Part shown: positions 1 through 8,247 of the stretch, in pieces
Position numbering within the stretch: the first letter of the stretch is position 1
Layout: each line of letters begins with the position of its first letter
Origin: Pseudomonas lalkuanensis
GTDB lineage: Bacteria; Pseudomonadota; Gammaproteobacteria; Pseudomonadales; Pseudomonadaceae
Direction: 5' to 3'
Assembly: GCF_008807375.1 (NCBI RefSeq)
Contig: NZ_CP043311.1
Span: 4,754,001 to 4,818,000, forward strand
Length of the DNA stretch: 64,000 bases
Position numbers and translations under genes: made by a program
Notes under the pieces: model-generated
Seen by the model: the letters and a program-made list of their open reading frames with translations, nothing else
Told to the model about the DNA's origin: nothing
Databases searched by the model: none

Positions 1-225
1 CCGCAGTTCGTCAATCCGCAGCAGGCGGTCGGTCCGCAATTCCTGGCCCTTGGCCTGGCCTTCCTGGCCCTGGAATGGCTGGCCATCCTGCTTTACGCCC
101 TGGCCGGCCTGCACCTCGGCCGCCTGCTCGCCGGTGCTCGCGCCCGGCGCCTGTTCAACCGTGGCTGCGCTGTCCTGCTGGGCAGCGCCGGGCTGGGCCT
201 CCTGCTCAGCCGCCGCCCCGCCTGA
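1..225 (+). CDS. LysE/RhtB-family exporter, C-terminal part
   Basis: This frame is open from the first base and stops at 225, so only the last 74 residues of the protein are present. They form two or three hydrophobic stretches rich in Leu, Ala and Gly, with an Asn-Pro near the beginning and a short Arg-rich tail. That pattern fits the end of a LysE/RhtB amino-acid exporter, an inner-membrane protein of about 200 residues. The stop lies 27 bases before dapD on the same strand. Family assignment is by pattern only; another small polytopic membrane protein is possible. Confidence 0.55.
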   Translation, partial: PQFVNPQQAVGPQFLALGLAFLALEWLAILLYALAGLHLGRLLAGARARRLFNRGCAVLLGSAGLGLLLSRRPA

Positions 226-252
226 TCAACACCTTCAGCAAGAGGAATCCCC

Positions 253-1287
253 ATGTCCAACGCTCTCTTCAGCATCGCCTTCGGTGTCGGCACCCAGAAC
301 CGCCAGGGCAACTGGCTGGAAGTCTTCTACGCCCAGCCCCTGCTCAAGCCGTCCGAACAACTGGTCGCCGCCGTCGCTCCGGTAGTCGGCTACAGCGCCG
401 GCAACCAGGCCATCACCATCAGCAATGCCCAGGCCGCACAGCTGGCCACCGCCCTTAAGGACATCGACGGCGCCCAGGCCGCCCTGCTGACCCGCCTGGC
501 CGAAAGCCACAAGCCGCTGGTCGCCACCCTGCTGGCCGAAGACGCCGCGCTGACCTCCACCCCCGAGGCCTACCTCAAGCTGCACCTGCTGTCCCACCGC
601 CTGGCCAAGCCGCACGGCCTGAACCTGACCGGCATCTTCCCGCTGCTGCCCAACGTTGCCTGGACCAGCCAGGGTGCCATCGACCTGTCCGAACTGGCCG
701 AGCGTCAGCTGGAAGCGCGCCTGAAGGGCGAGCTGCTGGAAGTCTTCTCCGTGGACAAGTTCCCGAAAATGACCGACTACGTGGTCCCGGCCGGCGTGCG
801 TATCGCCGACACCGCCCGCGTGCGCCTGGGCGCCTACGTGGGTGAAGGCACCACCGTGATGCACGAAGGCTTCATCAACTTCAACGGCGGCACCGAAGGC
901 CCTGGCATGATCGAAGGCCGCGTCTCCGCGGGCGTCTTCGTCGGCAAGGGCTCGGACCTCGGCGGCGGTTGCTCCACCATGGGCACCCTGTCCGGCGGCG
1001 GCAACATCGTCATCTCCGTGGGCGAAGGCTGCCTGATCGGCGCCAACGCCGGCATCGGCATCCCGCTGGGCGACCGCAACATAGTCGAGGCCGGGCTGTA
1101 CATCACCGCCGGCACCAAGGTTGCGCTGCTGGACGACCAGAACCAGCTGGTGAAAGTGGTCAAGGCCCGCGACCTGGCCGGCCAGGCCGACCTGCTGTTC
1201 CGCCGCAACTCGCAGAACGGCGCCGTCGAGTGCAAGACCAACAAGACGGCCATCGAACTCAACGAAGCCCTGCACGCTCATAACTGA
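253..1287 (+). CDS. dapD: 2,3,4,5-tetrahydropyridine-2,6-dicarboxylate N-succinyltransferase
   Basis: The 344-residue product matches the long Pseudomonas-type DapD, which transfers succinyl from succinyl-CoA to tetrahydrodipicolinate in the succinylase branch of diaminopimelate and lysine synthesis in the cytoplasm. The C-terminal half carries the left-handed beta-helix pattern of hexapeptide acyltransferases (runs such as GAYVGEGTTVMHEGFINF and IGANAGIGIPLGDRN). An AGAGG-like ribosome site (aagaggaat) precedes the ATG. A perfect 11-bp hairpin follows the stop. The later-step gene dapE lies 7 kb downstream on the same strand. Confidence 0.95.
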   Translation: MSNALFSIAFGVGTQNRQGNWLEVFYAQPLLKPSEQLVAAVAPVVGYSAGNQAITISNAQAAQLATALKDIDGAQAALLTRLAESHKPLVATLLAEDAALTSTPEAYLKLHLLSHRLAKPHGLNLTGIFPLLPNVAWTSQGAIDLSELAERQLEARLKGELLEVFSVDKFPKMTDYVVPAGVRIADTARVRLGAYVGEGTTVMHEGFINFNGGTEGPGMIEGRVSAGVFVGKGSDLGGGCSTMGTLSGGGNIVISVGEGCLIGANAGIGIPLGDRNIVEAGLYITAGTKVALLDDQNQLVKVVKARDLAGQADLLFRRNSQNGAVECKTNKTAIELNEALHAHN

Positions 1288-1293
1288 ACCAGG

Positions 1294-1324
1294 GTCCCGA
1301 AGCCCCGGCTTCGGGACAGTTTCC
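1294..1324 (+). terminator. Hairpin terminator after dapD
   Basis: GTCCCGAAGCC and GGCTTCGGGAC form a perfect 11-bp stem around a two-base loop just after the dapD stop. The following T-run is short (gtttcc), so termination may be partial. Confidence 0.6.
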
Positions 1325-1430
1325 GACCAGGCCCGGACGCTCGTTTACACTCAGTAGACCGTGCATCCGGGCCTGTTCGCGTTCGAACCGGCCTTAACTC
1401 GCAACGCTTCCATTTCCGTGTGCCGCAGCA

Positions 1431-2636
1431 ATGTCCCTGAACTCCCCCTGGCGCTCCGACTTCCCCGCCCTTTCGGCCCTCGAAGCCGAGGGTCAGACCT
1501 ACCTCGACAGCGCCGCTACCTCGCAGAAACCGCAGGCCGTGCTCGACGCCCTGCTCGGCTACTACGCCAGCGGCGCAGCCAATGTGCATCGCGCCCAGCA
1601 TCTGCCGGGCGAGCGCGCCACACGCGCCTTCGAAGGGACACGGACGCGGGCGGCACAGTGGCTCAATGCTGCAAGCCCGGCGGAAATCCTCTTCACCCGC
1701 GGCACCACCGAGGCCATCAACCTGCTGGCCTACGGACTCGAACACCTGTTCCAGGCCGGCGACGAAATCGCCATCAGCGCCCTGGAACACCACGCCAACC
1801 TGCTGCCCTGGCAGCAGTTGGCCCTGCGTCGCCAACTCAAGCTGGTGGTACTGCCGCTGGATGATCGCGGCCTGATCGACCTGGAACAGGCGCGCCGGCT
1901 GATCGGCCCGCGTACCCGCCTGCTGGCGGTGAGCCAGCTGTCCAACGTCCTCGGTCGCTGGCAGCCGTTGACCGAATTGCTGCCCCTGGCCCGCAGCCAG
2001 GGCGCCATTACCGTGGTCGACGGTGCCCAGGGCGCGGTCCATGGCCGCCATGACGTACAGGCGATGGGCTGCGACTTCTATGCGTTCTCCAGCCACAAGC
2101 TCTACGGCCCGGACGGCGTCGGCGTGCTCTACGGCCGCAGCGAGGCACTGGCGCGTCTCAGGCACTGGCAGTTCGGCGGCGAGATGGTCCACACCGCGGC
2201 CTACCAGAGCGCCGACTTCCACGGTGCCCCCTTGGGCTTCGAGGCCGGCACCCCGGCCATCGCCTCGGTGATCGGACTGGGCGCCGCGCTGGACTACCTG
2301 GGCAACCTGGACGCTGCCGCCATCGCCGGCCACGAGGCAGCCCTGCACGCCAAGCTGCTGGCCGGGCTGGCTGCGCGAGATGGCGTGCGCCTGCTGGGCG
2401 CCCCCGAACTGGCGCTGGCCAGTTTCAGCATCGAGGGAGTGCATAACGCCGACCTTGCGCACCTGCTGACCGAACAGGGCATCGCCGTGCGCGCCGGCCA
2501 CCACTGCGCCATGCCGCTGATGCACCGTCTCGGCCTGCAAGGCGCCATCCGCGTATCCCTCGGCCTCTATAGCGACGGCAATGACCTGGAGCGCTTCTTC
2601 GGTGCCCTGGACAAAGCCCTGGAGCTATTGCGATGA
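1431..2636 (+). CDS. csdA: Cysteine desulfurase, CsdA/SufS class
   Basis: This 401-residue PLP enzyme of aminotransferase class V takes sulfur from cysteine as an enzyme persulfide. The PLP lysine is K223 in SSHKLYGPDG and the catalytic cysteine is C359 in RAGHHCAMP, the group II (SufS/CsdA) context. The N-terminus (YLDSAATSQKP, then VHRAQHLPGERAT) is typical. Its stop overlaps the start of the SufE-like csdE by four bases (ATGA), and tcdA lies just beyond on the other strand. This is the Csd sulfur-transfer set, which in E. coli is linked to the TcdA tRNA modification. No suf genes are in the window. Confidence 0.93.
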   Translation: MSLNSPWRSDFPALSALEAEGQTYLDSAATSQKPQAVLDALLGYYASGAANVHRAQHLPGERATRAFEGTRTRAAQWLNAASPAEILFTRGTTEAINLLAYGLEHLFQAGDEIAISALEHHANLLPWQQLALRRQLKLVVLPLDDRGLIDLEQARRLIGPRTRLLAVSQLSNVLGRWQPLTELLPLARSQGAITVVDGAQGAVHGRHDVQAMGCDFYAFSSHKLYGPDGVGVLYGRSEALARLRHWQFGGEMVHTAAYQSADFHGAPLGFEAGTPAIASVIGLGAALDYLGNLDAAAIAGHEAALHAKLLAGLAARDGVRLLGAPELALASFSIEGVHNADLAHLLTEQGIAVRAGHHCAMPLMHRLGLQGAIRVSLGLYSDGNDLERFFGALDKALELLR

Positions 2637-3037
2637 GCGTCCCCGCCAAGGCACAGGAGGCGCTCGACGCCTTCACCGCAGCCGGTGGCTGGGAACAGCG
2701 CGCGCGCCTGCTGATGCAATGGGGCGAACGCCTGGAACCCCTGAGCGATGCCGAACGCAGCGATGCCAACCGGGTCCACGGCTGCGAAAGCCAGGTCTGG
2801 CTGGTTGCGGAGCGCCTGGGCGAGCACTGGCATTTCCGCGCGGGCAGCGACGCGCGGTTGATCCGTGGCCTGCTGGCGGTCCTGCTGGCCCGTGTCGACG
2901 GGCTGGAAGGCAGTGACCTGGCTGGAATCGACCTGGCGGACTGGTTCAAGCAGCTGGGATTGGGTCGGCAACTGTCGCCATCGCGCAGCAATGGCCTGAA
3001 TGCCGTGCTCAAGAAGATGCGTGAACTGAGCCTGTAG
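2633..3037 (+). CDS. csdE: Sulfur acceptor protein CsdE (SufE family)
   Basis: The 134-residue protein is a SufE-family sulfur acceptor. The expected acceptor cysteine is C51 in the loop HGCESQVWL. In E. coli, CsdE receives the persulfide from CsdA and stimulates it. The start codon overlaps the csdA stop, so translation is probably coupled. Length and the C-terminal helix (LSPSRSNGLNAVLKKMRE) match the family. The 3' end runs into a REP-like palindrome two bases after the stop. Confidence 0.92.
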   Translation: MSVPAKAQEALDAFTAAGGWEQRARLLMQWGERLEPLSDAERSDANRVHGCESQVWLVAERLGEHWHFRAGSDARLIRGLLAVLLARVDGLEGSDLAGIDLADWFKQLGLGRQLSPSRSNGLNAVLKKMRELSL

Positions 3038-3039
3038 GG

Positions 3040-3055
3040 TCGAATTCATTCGCCT
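3040..3055. repeat. REP-like palindrome, copy 1
   Basis: The core CGAATTCATTCGC recurs 110 bp downstream and again at 62133-62146, each time in non-coding sequence. The two half sites are inverted (GCGAAT/ATTCGC), as in Pseudomonas REP elements. This copy has TCGAAT on the left, so the outer base pair is lost. Confidence 0.5.
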
Positions 3056-3100
3056 GACCGTCGAAGGCCGGTGACATTGAACTTCGAAATGTGGCGGGCT

Positions 3101-3133
3101 CCCTCACCCCGACCCTCTCCATGGGGGAGAGGG
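3101..3133. repeat. CCCTCTCC-type intergenic palindrome
   Basis: CCCTCACCCCGA is followed by the hairpin CCCTCTCC-atg-GGGGAGAGGG (3113-3133). Related G/C-rich strings occur at 21450-21476 and 38711-38777. This is a dispersed intergenic repeat, seen here between the convergent csdE and tcdA, where it could also act as a transcription barrier. Confidence 0.5.
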
Positions 3134-3143
3134 AGCTAATCCA

Positions 3144-3169
3144 GTGGGAGCGAATTCATTCGCGAAAGG
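3144..3169. repeat. REP-like palindrome, copy 2
   Basis: The string GTGGGAGCGAATTCATTCGC continues into GAAAGG. The core GCGAAT-TC-ATTCGC is a perfect inverted repeat. It closely resembles the dispersed GTAGGAGCGA...TCGCGA REP class of Pseudomonas genomes. It lies between convergent csdE and tcdA. Confidence 0.65.
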
Positions 3170-3184
3170 ACGGCGCAGCCGTCC

Positions 3185-3988
3185 CTAGCCTGCCTGGCGC
3201 TCCGACGGCCTGCGCGCGCCGGCCACCAGCTTATCCACGATCCGCGCCGCCGCCACCATGCCGAAGGTGGCGGTCACCATCATCACCGCACCGAATCCGC
3301 CGGCGCAGTCCAGCTTTACGCCTTCGCCGACGAAACTCTTCTGCTGGCACACCGAACCATCTGGCTTCGGGTAGCGCAACTGCTCCGTCGAGAACACGCA
3401 GGGCACGCTGTAGCTGCGCCCAGGCGTGCGGGAGAAGTTGTAGTCACGGCGCAGGGTGGAACGCACCTTGGCCGCGAGGGGGTCGTTGAAGGTCTTGTTC
3501 AGGTCGGCGACCTGGATCTGGGCCGGGTCCACCTGGCCACCGGCACCGCCCGTGGTGACGATCTGGATCTTGCGCCGCTTGCACCAGGCGATCAGTGCCG
3601 CCTTGGCCGCCACGCTGTCGATGCAGTCGATGACAGCATCCAGCTCGGGGGTGATGTACTCGGCCATGGTTTCGCGGGTCACGAAGTCGGCTACGGCATG
3701 AACCACACAGGCCGGATTGATGGCGCGAATGCGCTCGGCCATCACCTCCACCTTGGCCTTGCCCACGGCGCCTTCGATGGCATGCACCTGGCGGTTGGTA
3801 TTGGTGATGCAGACATCGTCCAGGTCGAACAGGGAGATCTCGCCGACCCCGGAGCGCGCCAGGGCCTCCGCCGCCCAGGAGCCCACGCCGCCGATGCCGA
3901 CCACCGCCACATGGGCCGCCTGCAACCGGGCGAGCCCGTCCAGGCCGTAAAGCCGGGCAATGCCACCGAAACGCTCGTCTGTATTCAT
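3185..3988 (-). CDS. tcdA: tRNA threonylcarbamoyladenosine dehydratase
   Basis: This 267-residue E1-like protein (ThiF/MoeB fold; CsdL/TcdA) uses ATP to cyclise t6A37 in tRNAs to ct6A. The nucleotide motif GIGGVGSWAAEALARSG and the DLDDVCITNTNRQ segment that follows are characteristic, as is the C-terminal hydrophobic helix. I chose the ATG at 3988 because GGAG sits eight bases upstream; an in-frame ATG at 4009 would add seven residues and lacks a ribosome site. Being next to csdA/csdE agrees with the sulfur relay reported to support TcdA in E. coli. Confidence 0.92.
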   Translation of the reverse strand: MNTDERFGGIARLYGLDGLARLQAAHVAVVGIGGVGSWAAEALARSGVGEISLFDLDDVCITNTNRQVHAIEGAVGKAKVEVMAERIRAINPACVVHAVADFVTRETMAEYITPELDAVIDCIDSVAAKAALIAWCKRRKIQIVTTGGAGGQVDPAQIQVADLNKTFNDPLAAKVRSTLRRDYNFSRTPGRSYSVPCVFSTEQLRYPKPDGSVCQQKSFVGEGVKLDCAGGFGAVMMVTATFGMVAAARIVDKLVAGARRPSERQAG

Positions 3989-4026
3989 ACCGATCACTCC
4001 CATCGCCAACCTTCGGGCGGGCGCGC

Positions 4027-4055
4027 ATTATAGGAAGCGCTCTCCTTCGGCCCAA
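4027..4055 (-). promoter_or_regulatory. Sigma-70-type promoter for tcdA
   Basis: On the minus strand, TTGGGC (4055-4050) and TATAAT (4032-4027) are separated by exactly 17 bp. Transcription would start about 30 bases before the chosen ATG. The -10 box is perfect and the -35 box matches three of six bases. Confidence 0.55.
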
Positions 4056-4140
4056 GTCCACTGGCGCTGAATGGTGGCCCATAGATCCGGGCCCGGTCCG
4101 CCAGGGCTATAGTCGGCCGATAACAACAACGGAGCCGGTC

Positions 4141-5292
4141 ATGCGCAACTTCACCTTCTACAACCCCACCCGCATCCATTTCGGCGAAGGCCAGATCAGC
4201 AAGCTGGGGCGGGATGTGCCGGCCGGCAGCCGGGTCCTGGTGACTCACGGCGGCGGCAGCATCTTCCAGAACGGCGTCTGGCAGCAGGTGGAGGAAGCCC
4301 TGGCCGGGTATCAGCTGGTCCGTTTCGGCGGCATCGAGGCCAATCCGCAGTTCGATACCCTGGTCAGGGCCGCCGAGCTGGCCAAGGCCGAAAGCTGCGA
4401 CTTCATCGTCGCTGTCGGCGGCGGCTCGGTGATCGACGGCAGCAAGTTCATCGCCGCCGCGGCCTGCTACGAAGGCGATCCGCTGGACCTGCTCAGCGGC
4501 AAGCGGATCACCGCCGCCCTGCCCATGGGCTGCGTGCTGACCCTGGCCGCCACCGGTTCGGAGAGCAACCCCCACGGCGTGGTGACCCATGTCGCTCGCC
4601 AGGAGAAGCTGCCCTTCTCCAGCGCCCTGCTCTATCCGCGTTTCGCCATCCTCGACCCGCGCACCACCTTCAGCCTGCCGCCCAGGCAGATCGGCAACGG
4701 CGTGGTGGATGCGTTCGTCCATACCATCGAGCAATACCTGACCTACCCAGCCGACGCGCCCTTGCAGGACCGCTACGCCGAAGGCCTGCTGCTGACCCTG
4801 ATAGAAGAAGGCCCCAAGGCGCTGGCCAATCCTGATGACTACGCCGTGCGCGCCAACCTGATGTGGTGCGCTACCCAGGCGCTGAACGGCCTGCTCGGCT
4901 GCGGCGTTCCCCAGGACTGGTCGACCCACATGATCGGTCACGAGCTGACCGCGCTCTACCACATCGACCACGCCCAGACCCTGGCCGTGGTACTGCCGGC
5001 ACTGCTGGCCGAACGCCGCCAGGTCAAGCGCGAGAAGCTGCTGCAATACGCCTCCCGCGTCTGGGGCCTGAAGGAAGGTGACGAAGAACAGCGCATCGAC
5101 TCCGCCATCCAGGCCACTCGCGATTTCTTCAAACGCATGGGAGTACCCACCCGCCTGTCCGAACACGGTCTGGATGCCGACGTGATCCCCCAGGTCCTGG
5201 CGCAACTGGAGCGGCACGGCATGACCGCCCTGAGCGAACGGCGCGACCTTGACCTGGAGATCAGCGAGCGCATTCTGTTGAGGGCGCTCTGA
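4141..5292 (+). CDS. Iron-containing alcohol dehydrogenase, YqhD/BdhA type
   Basis: The 383-residue protein belongs to the type III iron-dependent alcohol dehydrogenases, closest in pattern to YqhD, an NADPH-dependent aldehyde reductase. The opening MRNFTFYNPTRIHFG, the GGGS loop of the cofactor site (VAVGGGSVIDGSKFIA) and the metal ligands in VVDAFVHTIEQ and HMIGHELTALYHIDHAQ are all present. GGAG lies a few bases before the ATG. It is divergent from tcdA and stands alone. YqhD enzymes usually detoxify short aldehydes, but the substrate here cannot be read from the sequence. Confidence 0.88.
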   Translation: MRNFTFYNPTRIHFGEGQISKLGRDVPAGSRVLVTHGGGSIFQNGVWQQVEEALAGYQLVRFGGIEANPQFDTLVRAAELAKAESCDFIVAVGGGSVIDGSKFIAAAACYEGDPLDLLSGKRITAALPMGCVLTLAATGSESNPHGVVTHVARQEKLPFSSALLYPRFAILDPRTTFSLPPRQIGNGVVDAFVHTIEQYLTYPADAPLQDRYAEGLLLTLIEEGPKALANPDDYAVRANLMWCATQALNGLLGCGVPQDWSTHMIGHELTALYHIDHAQTLAVVLPALLAERRQVKREKLLQYASRVWGLKEGDEEQRIDSAIQATRDFFKRMGVPTRLSEHGLDADVIPQVLAQLERHGMTALSERRDLDLEISERILLRAL

Positions 5293-5407
5293 AGCGATAC
5301 CCGCCCCACCCCAGGCGGCATTTCGCCACATCAGGAGAACTTCTGGCGCCAAAGGCAAACAAACCATCTGGCGGGGCGGCCATCCGGCTCCCCCGTCTGG
5401 TTGCAAT

Positions 5408-5413
5408 CTATAC
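5408..5413 (+). promoter_or_regulatory. Possible -10 element upstream of ndvB
   Basis: TCTATACAG contains a good -10 hexamer about 137 bases before the ndvB ATG. I do not find a convincing -35 box at the right distance, so this is only a candidate. Confidence 0.25.
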
Positions 5414-5425
5414 AGCTGTTGGGCG

Positions 5426-5473
5426 CCGGGGTAGGATTCGCGCCGGCCCGCAATTCGCTGGCCCTACCCCCGG
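5426..5473 (+). other. Large inverted repeat in the ndvB leader
   Basis: CCGGGGTAGG (5426-5435) pairs with CCTACCCCCGG (5463-5473) with one bulged base. Inside, GCCGG can pair with CTGGC. The hairpin ends about 75 bases before the ndvB start and is not followed by a T-run, so it looks like a leader structure or protein site, not a terminator. Confidence 0.45.
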
Positions 5474-5549
5474 TTTCGTATGAAAAACCGCCTGCTGCAG
5501 GCCGTTCTCCTATGGGACCCAGTTCCTCGATTCGGAACCCTTGACCTCT

Positions 5550-8144
5550 ATGCCATCGCGTAAATTTGGACTCAACCTGGTGGTCTTCGTGGCGGTTGCC
5601 GCGTTGTTCACCGGTATCTGGGCGCTTTACAACCGCCCGGTCACTGCGCCGGACTGGCCGGAACAGATCTCCGGTTATTCCTTCTCGCCGTTCCGCGCGG
5701 ACCAGAACCCCCAGCAGAACCGCTACCCCACCGACGAGCAGATCCGCCAGGACCTCGAACTGCTGAGCAAGCAGACCGACAACATCCGGACCTACTCGGT
5801 GGACGGCACCCTGGCCGACATCCCGCGCCTGGCCGAGGAATTCGGCCTGCGGGTGACCCTGGGCGTGTGGATCAGCCCGGACGAGGAGCGCAACGAGCGC
5901 GAGATCGCCAAGGCCATCGAAATCGCCAACGCGTCCCGCAGCGTGGTCCGCGTGGTGGTGGGTAACGAAGCCCTGTTCCGTCGCGAGATCAGCCGCAAGG
6001 ACCTGATGGTCTACCTGGACCGCGTCCGCGCCGCCGTGAAGGTTCCGGTAACCACCTCCGAGCAGTGGCACATCTGGCTGAAGTACCCGGAACTGGCCAA
6101 GCACGTCGACCTGGTGGCGGCCCACGTGCTGCCCTACTGGGAATTCGTGCCGATGGAAGATTCCACCGAATTCGTCCTGGAACGCGCCAAGGACCTGAAG
6201 AAGGCCTTCCCGAAGAAGCCGCTGCTGCTGTCTGAAGTGGGCTGGCCGAGCAACGGCCGCATGCGTGGCGGTGCCGACGCGTCCCAGGCCGACCAGGCCA
6301 TCTACCTGCGCACCCTGGTCAACGCCCTCAACGCCAAGGGCTACAACTACTTCGTGATCGAGGCCTTCGACCAGCCGTGGAAGGCCAGCGACGAGGGCTC
6401 GGTAGGCGCCTACTGGGGCGTCTACAACCTCGACCGCCAGCCCAAGTTCGCCTTCGAAGGCCCGGTGATCGCCATTCCGCAATGGCGCATGCTCGCGGTG
6501 GCCTCGGTGGTCATGGCCCTGCTGGCCCTGGCCCTGATGCTGATCGACGGCAGCGCCCTGCGCCAGCGCGGTCGCACCTTCCTCACCTTCGTCGCCTTCG
6601 CCGGCGGCTCGGTGCTGGTGTGGATCGCCTACGACTACAGCCAGCAGTACAGCACCTGGTTCAGCCTGACCGTGGGCCTCCTACTTGGTATCGGTGCCCT
6701 GGGGGTATTCATCGTGCTCCTCACCGAGGCCCATGAACTGGCCGAGGCGGTCTGGGTGCGCAAGCGCCGCCGTCCGTTCCTGCCGGTGCTGGCCGACACC
6801 GCCTACCGGCCGAAAGTGTCGGTACACGTACCCTGCTACAACGAGCCGCCGGAGATGGTCAAACAGACCCTCGACGCCCTGGCCAACCTCGACTATCCGG
6901 ACTACGAAGTCCTGATCATCGACAACAACACCAAGGACCCGGCCGTCTGGGAACCGGTGCGCGACTATTGCGAACAGCTGGGCCCGCGCTTCAAGTTCTT
7001 CCACGTCGCCCCGCTGGAAGGCTTCAAGGGTGGCGCGCTGAACTACATCCTGCCGTACACCGCGCCGGATGCCGAAGTGGTGGCAGTGATCGACTCCGAC
7101 TACTGCGTCGACCGCAACTGGCTGAAGTACATGGTTCCGCACTTCGCCGACCCGGAAATCGCCGTGGTACAGTCGCCGCAGGACTATCGCGACGGCAACG
7201 AAAACACCTTCAAGAAGCTCTGCTACGCCGAGTACAAGGGCTTCTTCCACATCGGCATGGTCACCCGCAACGACCGCAACGCCATCATCCAGCATGGCAC
7301 CATGACCATGATCCGTCGCCGCGTGATGGACGAGCTGAAGTGGGCCGACTGGACCATCTGCGAAGACGCCGAGCTGGGTCTGCGCGTGTTCAAGAGTGGT
7401 TATGCAGCGGCTTACGCGCACGAGAGCTTTGGCCGTGGTCTGATGCCGGACACCTTCATCGACTACAAGAAACAGCGCTTCCGCTGGGCCTACGGTGCCA
7501 TCCAGATCATGAAGGGTCACGCCCGCAGCCTGTTCCTGGGCAAGGATTCCAAGCTCAAGCAGGGCCAGCGCTATCACTTCATCGCTGGCTGGCTGCCCTG
7601 GGTGGCCGATGGCCTGAACATCTTCTTCACCATCGGTGCCCTGCTCTGGTCGGCGGCGATGATCATCGTGCCGCAGCGGGTCGACCCGCCGCTGCTGATC
7701 TTCGCCATCCCGCCGCTGGCGCTGTTCTTCTTCAAGGTGGGCAAGATCGTGTTCCTCTACCAGCGCGCAGTGGGGGTCAACCTGAAGGACGCCTTCTGTG
7801 CGGCGGTGGCCGGGCTCGCGCTCTCGCACACCATCGCCAAGGCGGTGCTCTACGGCTTCTTCACCAAGAGCATTCCCTTCTTCCGCACACCGAAGATGCG
7901 CAGCAACCACGGCCTGATGATGGCCCTGGCCGAAGCCCGTGAAGAGGTCTTCGTGATGCTCCTGCTGTGGGGCGCGGCCATCGGCATCGCCATCGTCCAG
8001 GGCATGCCCAGCCCGGATGTGAAGTTCTGGGTGGCCATGCTGCTGGTGCAGTCGCTGCCGTACCTGGCCGCGCTGATCATGGCGCTGCTCTCCTCCCTGC
8101 CCAAGGGTCAGGAAGAGGAGCAAGAGGAGGTCGCTACCGCCTGA
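5550..8144 (+). CDS. ndvB: NdvB-like cyclic beta-glucan synthase (GH17-GT2 fusion)
   Basis: The 864-residue inner-membrane protein starts with one membrane segment (about 8-28), then a GH17-like domain to about residue 300 (VVGNEALFR and LLLSEVGWPSNG carry the usual glutamates). Three membrane segments follow, then a GT2 glycosyltransferase domain with the acceptor DSD (VIDSDYCVD), the base region EDAELGLR and the QKQRFRWAYGA motif, then C-terminal membrane segments. This matches P. aeruginosa NdvB, which makes periplasmic cyclic beta-1,3-glucans involved in biofilm antibiotic tolerance. I prefer ATG 5550 to a TTG at 5541. As in PAO1, as I recall it, it sits next to dapE. Confidence 0.9.
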   Translation: MPSRKFGLNLVVFVAVAALFTGIWALYNRPVTAPDWPEQISGYSFSPFRADQNPQQNRYPTDEQIRQDLELLSKQTDNIRTYSVDGTLADIPRLAEEFGLRVTLGVWISPDEERNEREIAKAIEIANASRSVVRVVVGNEALFRREISRKDLMVYLDRVRAAVKVPVTTSEQWHIWLKYPELAKHVDLVAAHVLPYWEFVPMEDSTEFVLERAKDLKKAFPKKPLLLSEVGWPSNGRMRGGADASQADQAIYLRTLVNALNAKGYNYFVIEAFDQPWKASDEGSVGAYWGVYNLDRQPKFAFEGPVIAIPQWRMLAVASVVMALLALALMLIDGSALRQRGRTFLTFVAFAGGSVLVWIAYDYSQQYSTWFSLTVGLLLGIGALGVFIVLLTEAHELAEAVWVRKRRRPFLPVLADTAYRPKVSVHVPCYNEPPEMVKQTLDALANLDYPDYEVLIIDNNTKDPAVWEPVRDYCEQLGPRFKFFHVAPLEGFKGGALNYILPYTAPDAEVVAVIDSDYCVDRNWLKYMVPHFADPEIAVVQSPQDYRDGNENTFKKLCYAEYKGFFHIGMVTRNDRNAIIQHGTMTMIRRRVMDELKWADWTICEDAELGLRVFKSGYAAAYAHESFGRGLMPDTFIDYKKQRFRWAYGAIQIMKGHARSLFLGKDSKLKQGQRYHFIAGWLPWVADGLNIFFTIGALLWSAAMIIVPQRVDPPLLIFAIPPLALFFFKVGKIVFLYQRAVGVNLKDAFCAAVAGLALSHTIAKAVLYGFFTKSIPFFRTPKMRSNHGLMMALAEAREEVFVMLLLWGAAIGIAIVQGMPSPDVKFWVAMLLVQSLPYLAALIMALLSSLPKGQEEEQEEVATA

Positions 8145-8163
8145 TTGGCGAGCGAAACCCTTA

Positions 8164-8194
8164 AACGGCGGCCCTTGGCCGCCGTTCTTGTTTT
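8164..8194 (+). terminator. Intrinsic terminator after ndvB
   Basis: AACGGCGGCC and GGCCGCCGTT form a perfect 10-bp stem with a CTT loop, followed by CTTGTTTT. It separates ndvB from dapE. Confidence 0.85.
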
Positions 8195-8247
8195 AAGATA
8201 TCCGCCTTTTCTTCCCTTGCGTTCCCGCGCTGCTTTCCGGAGCCCCC

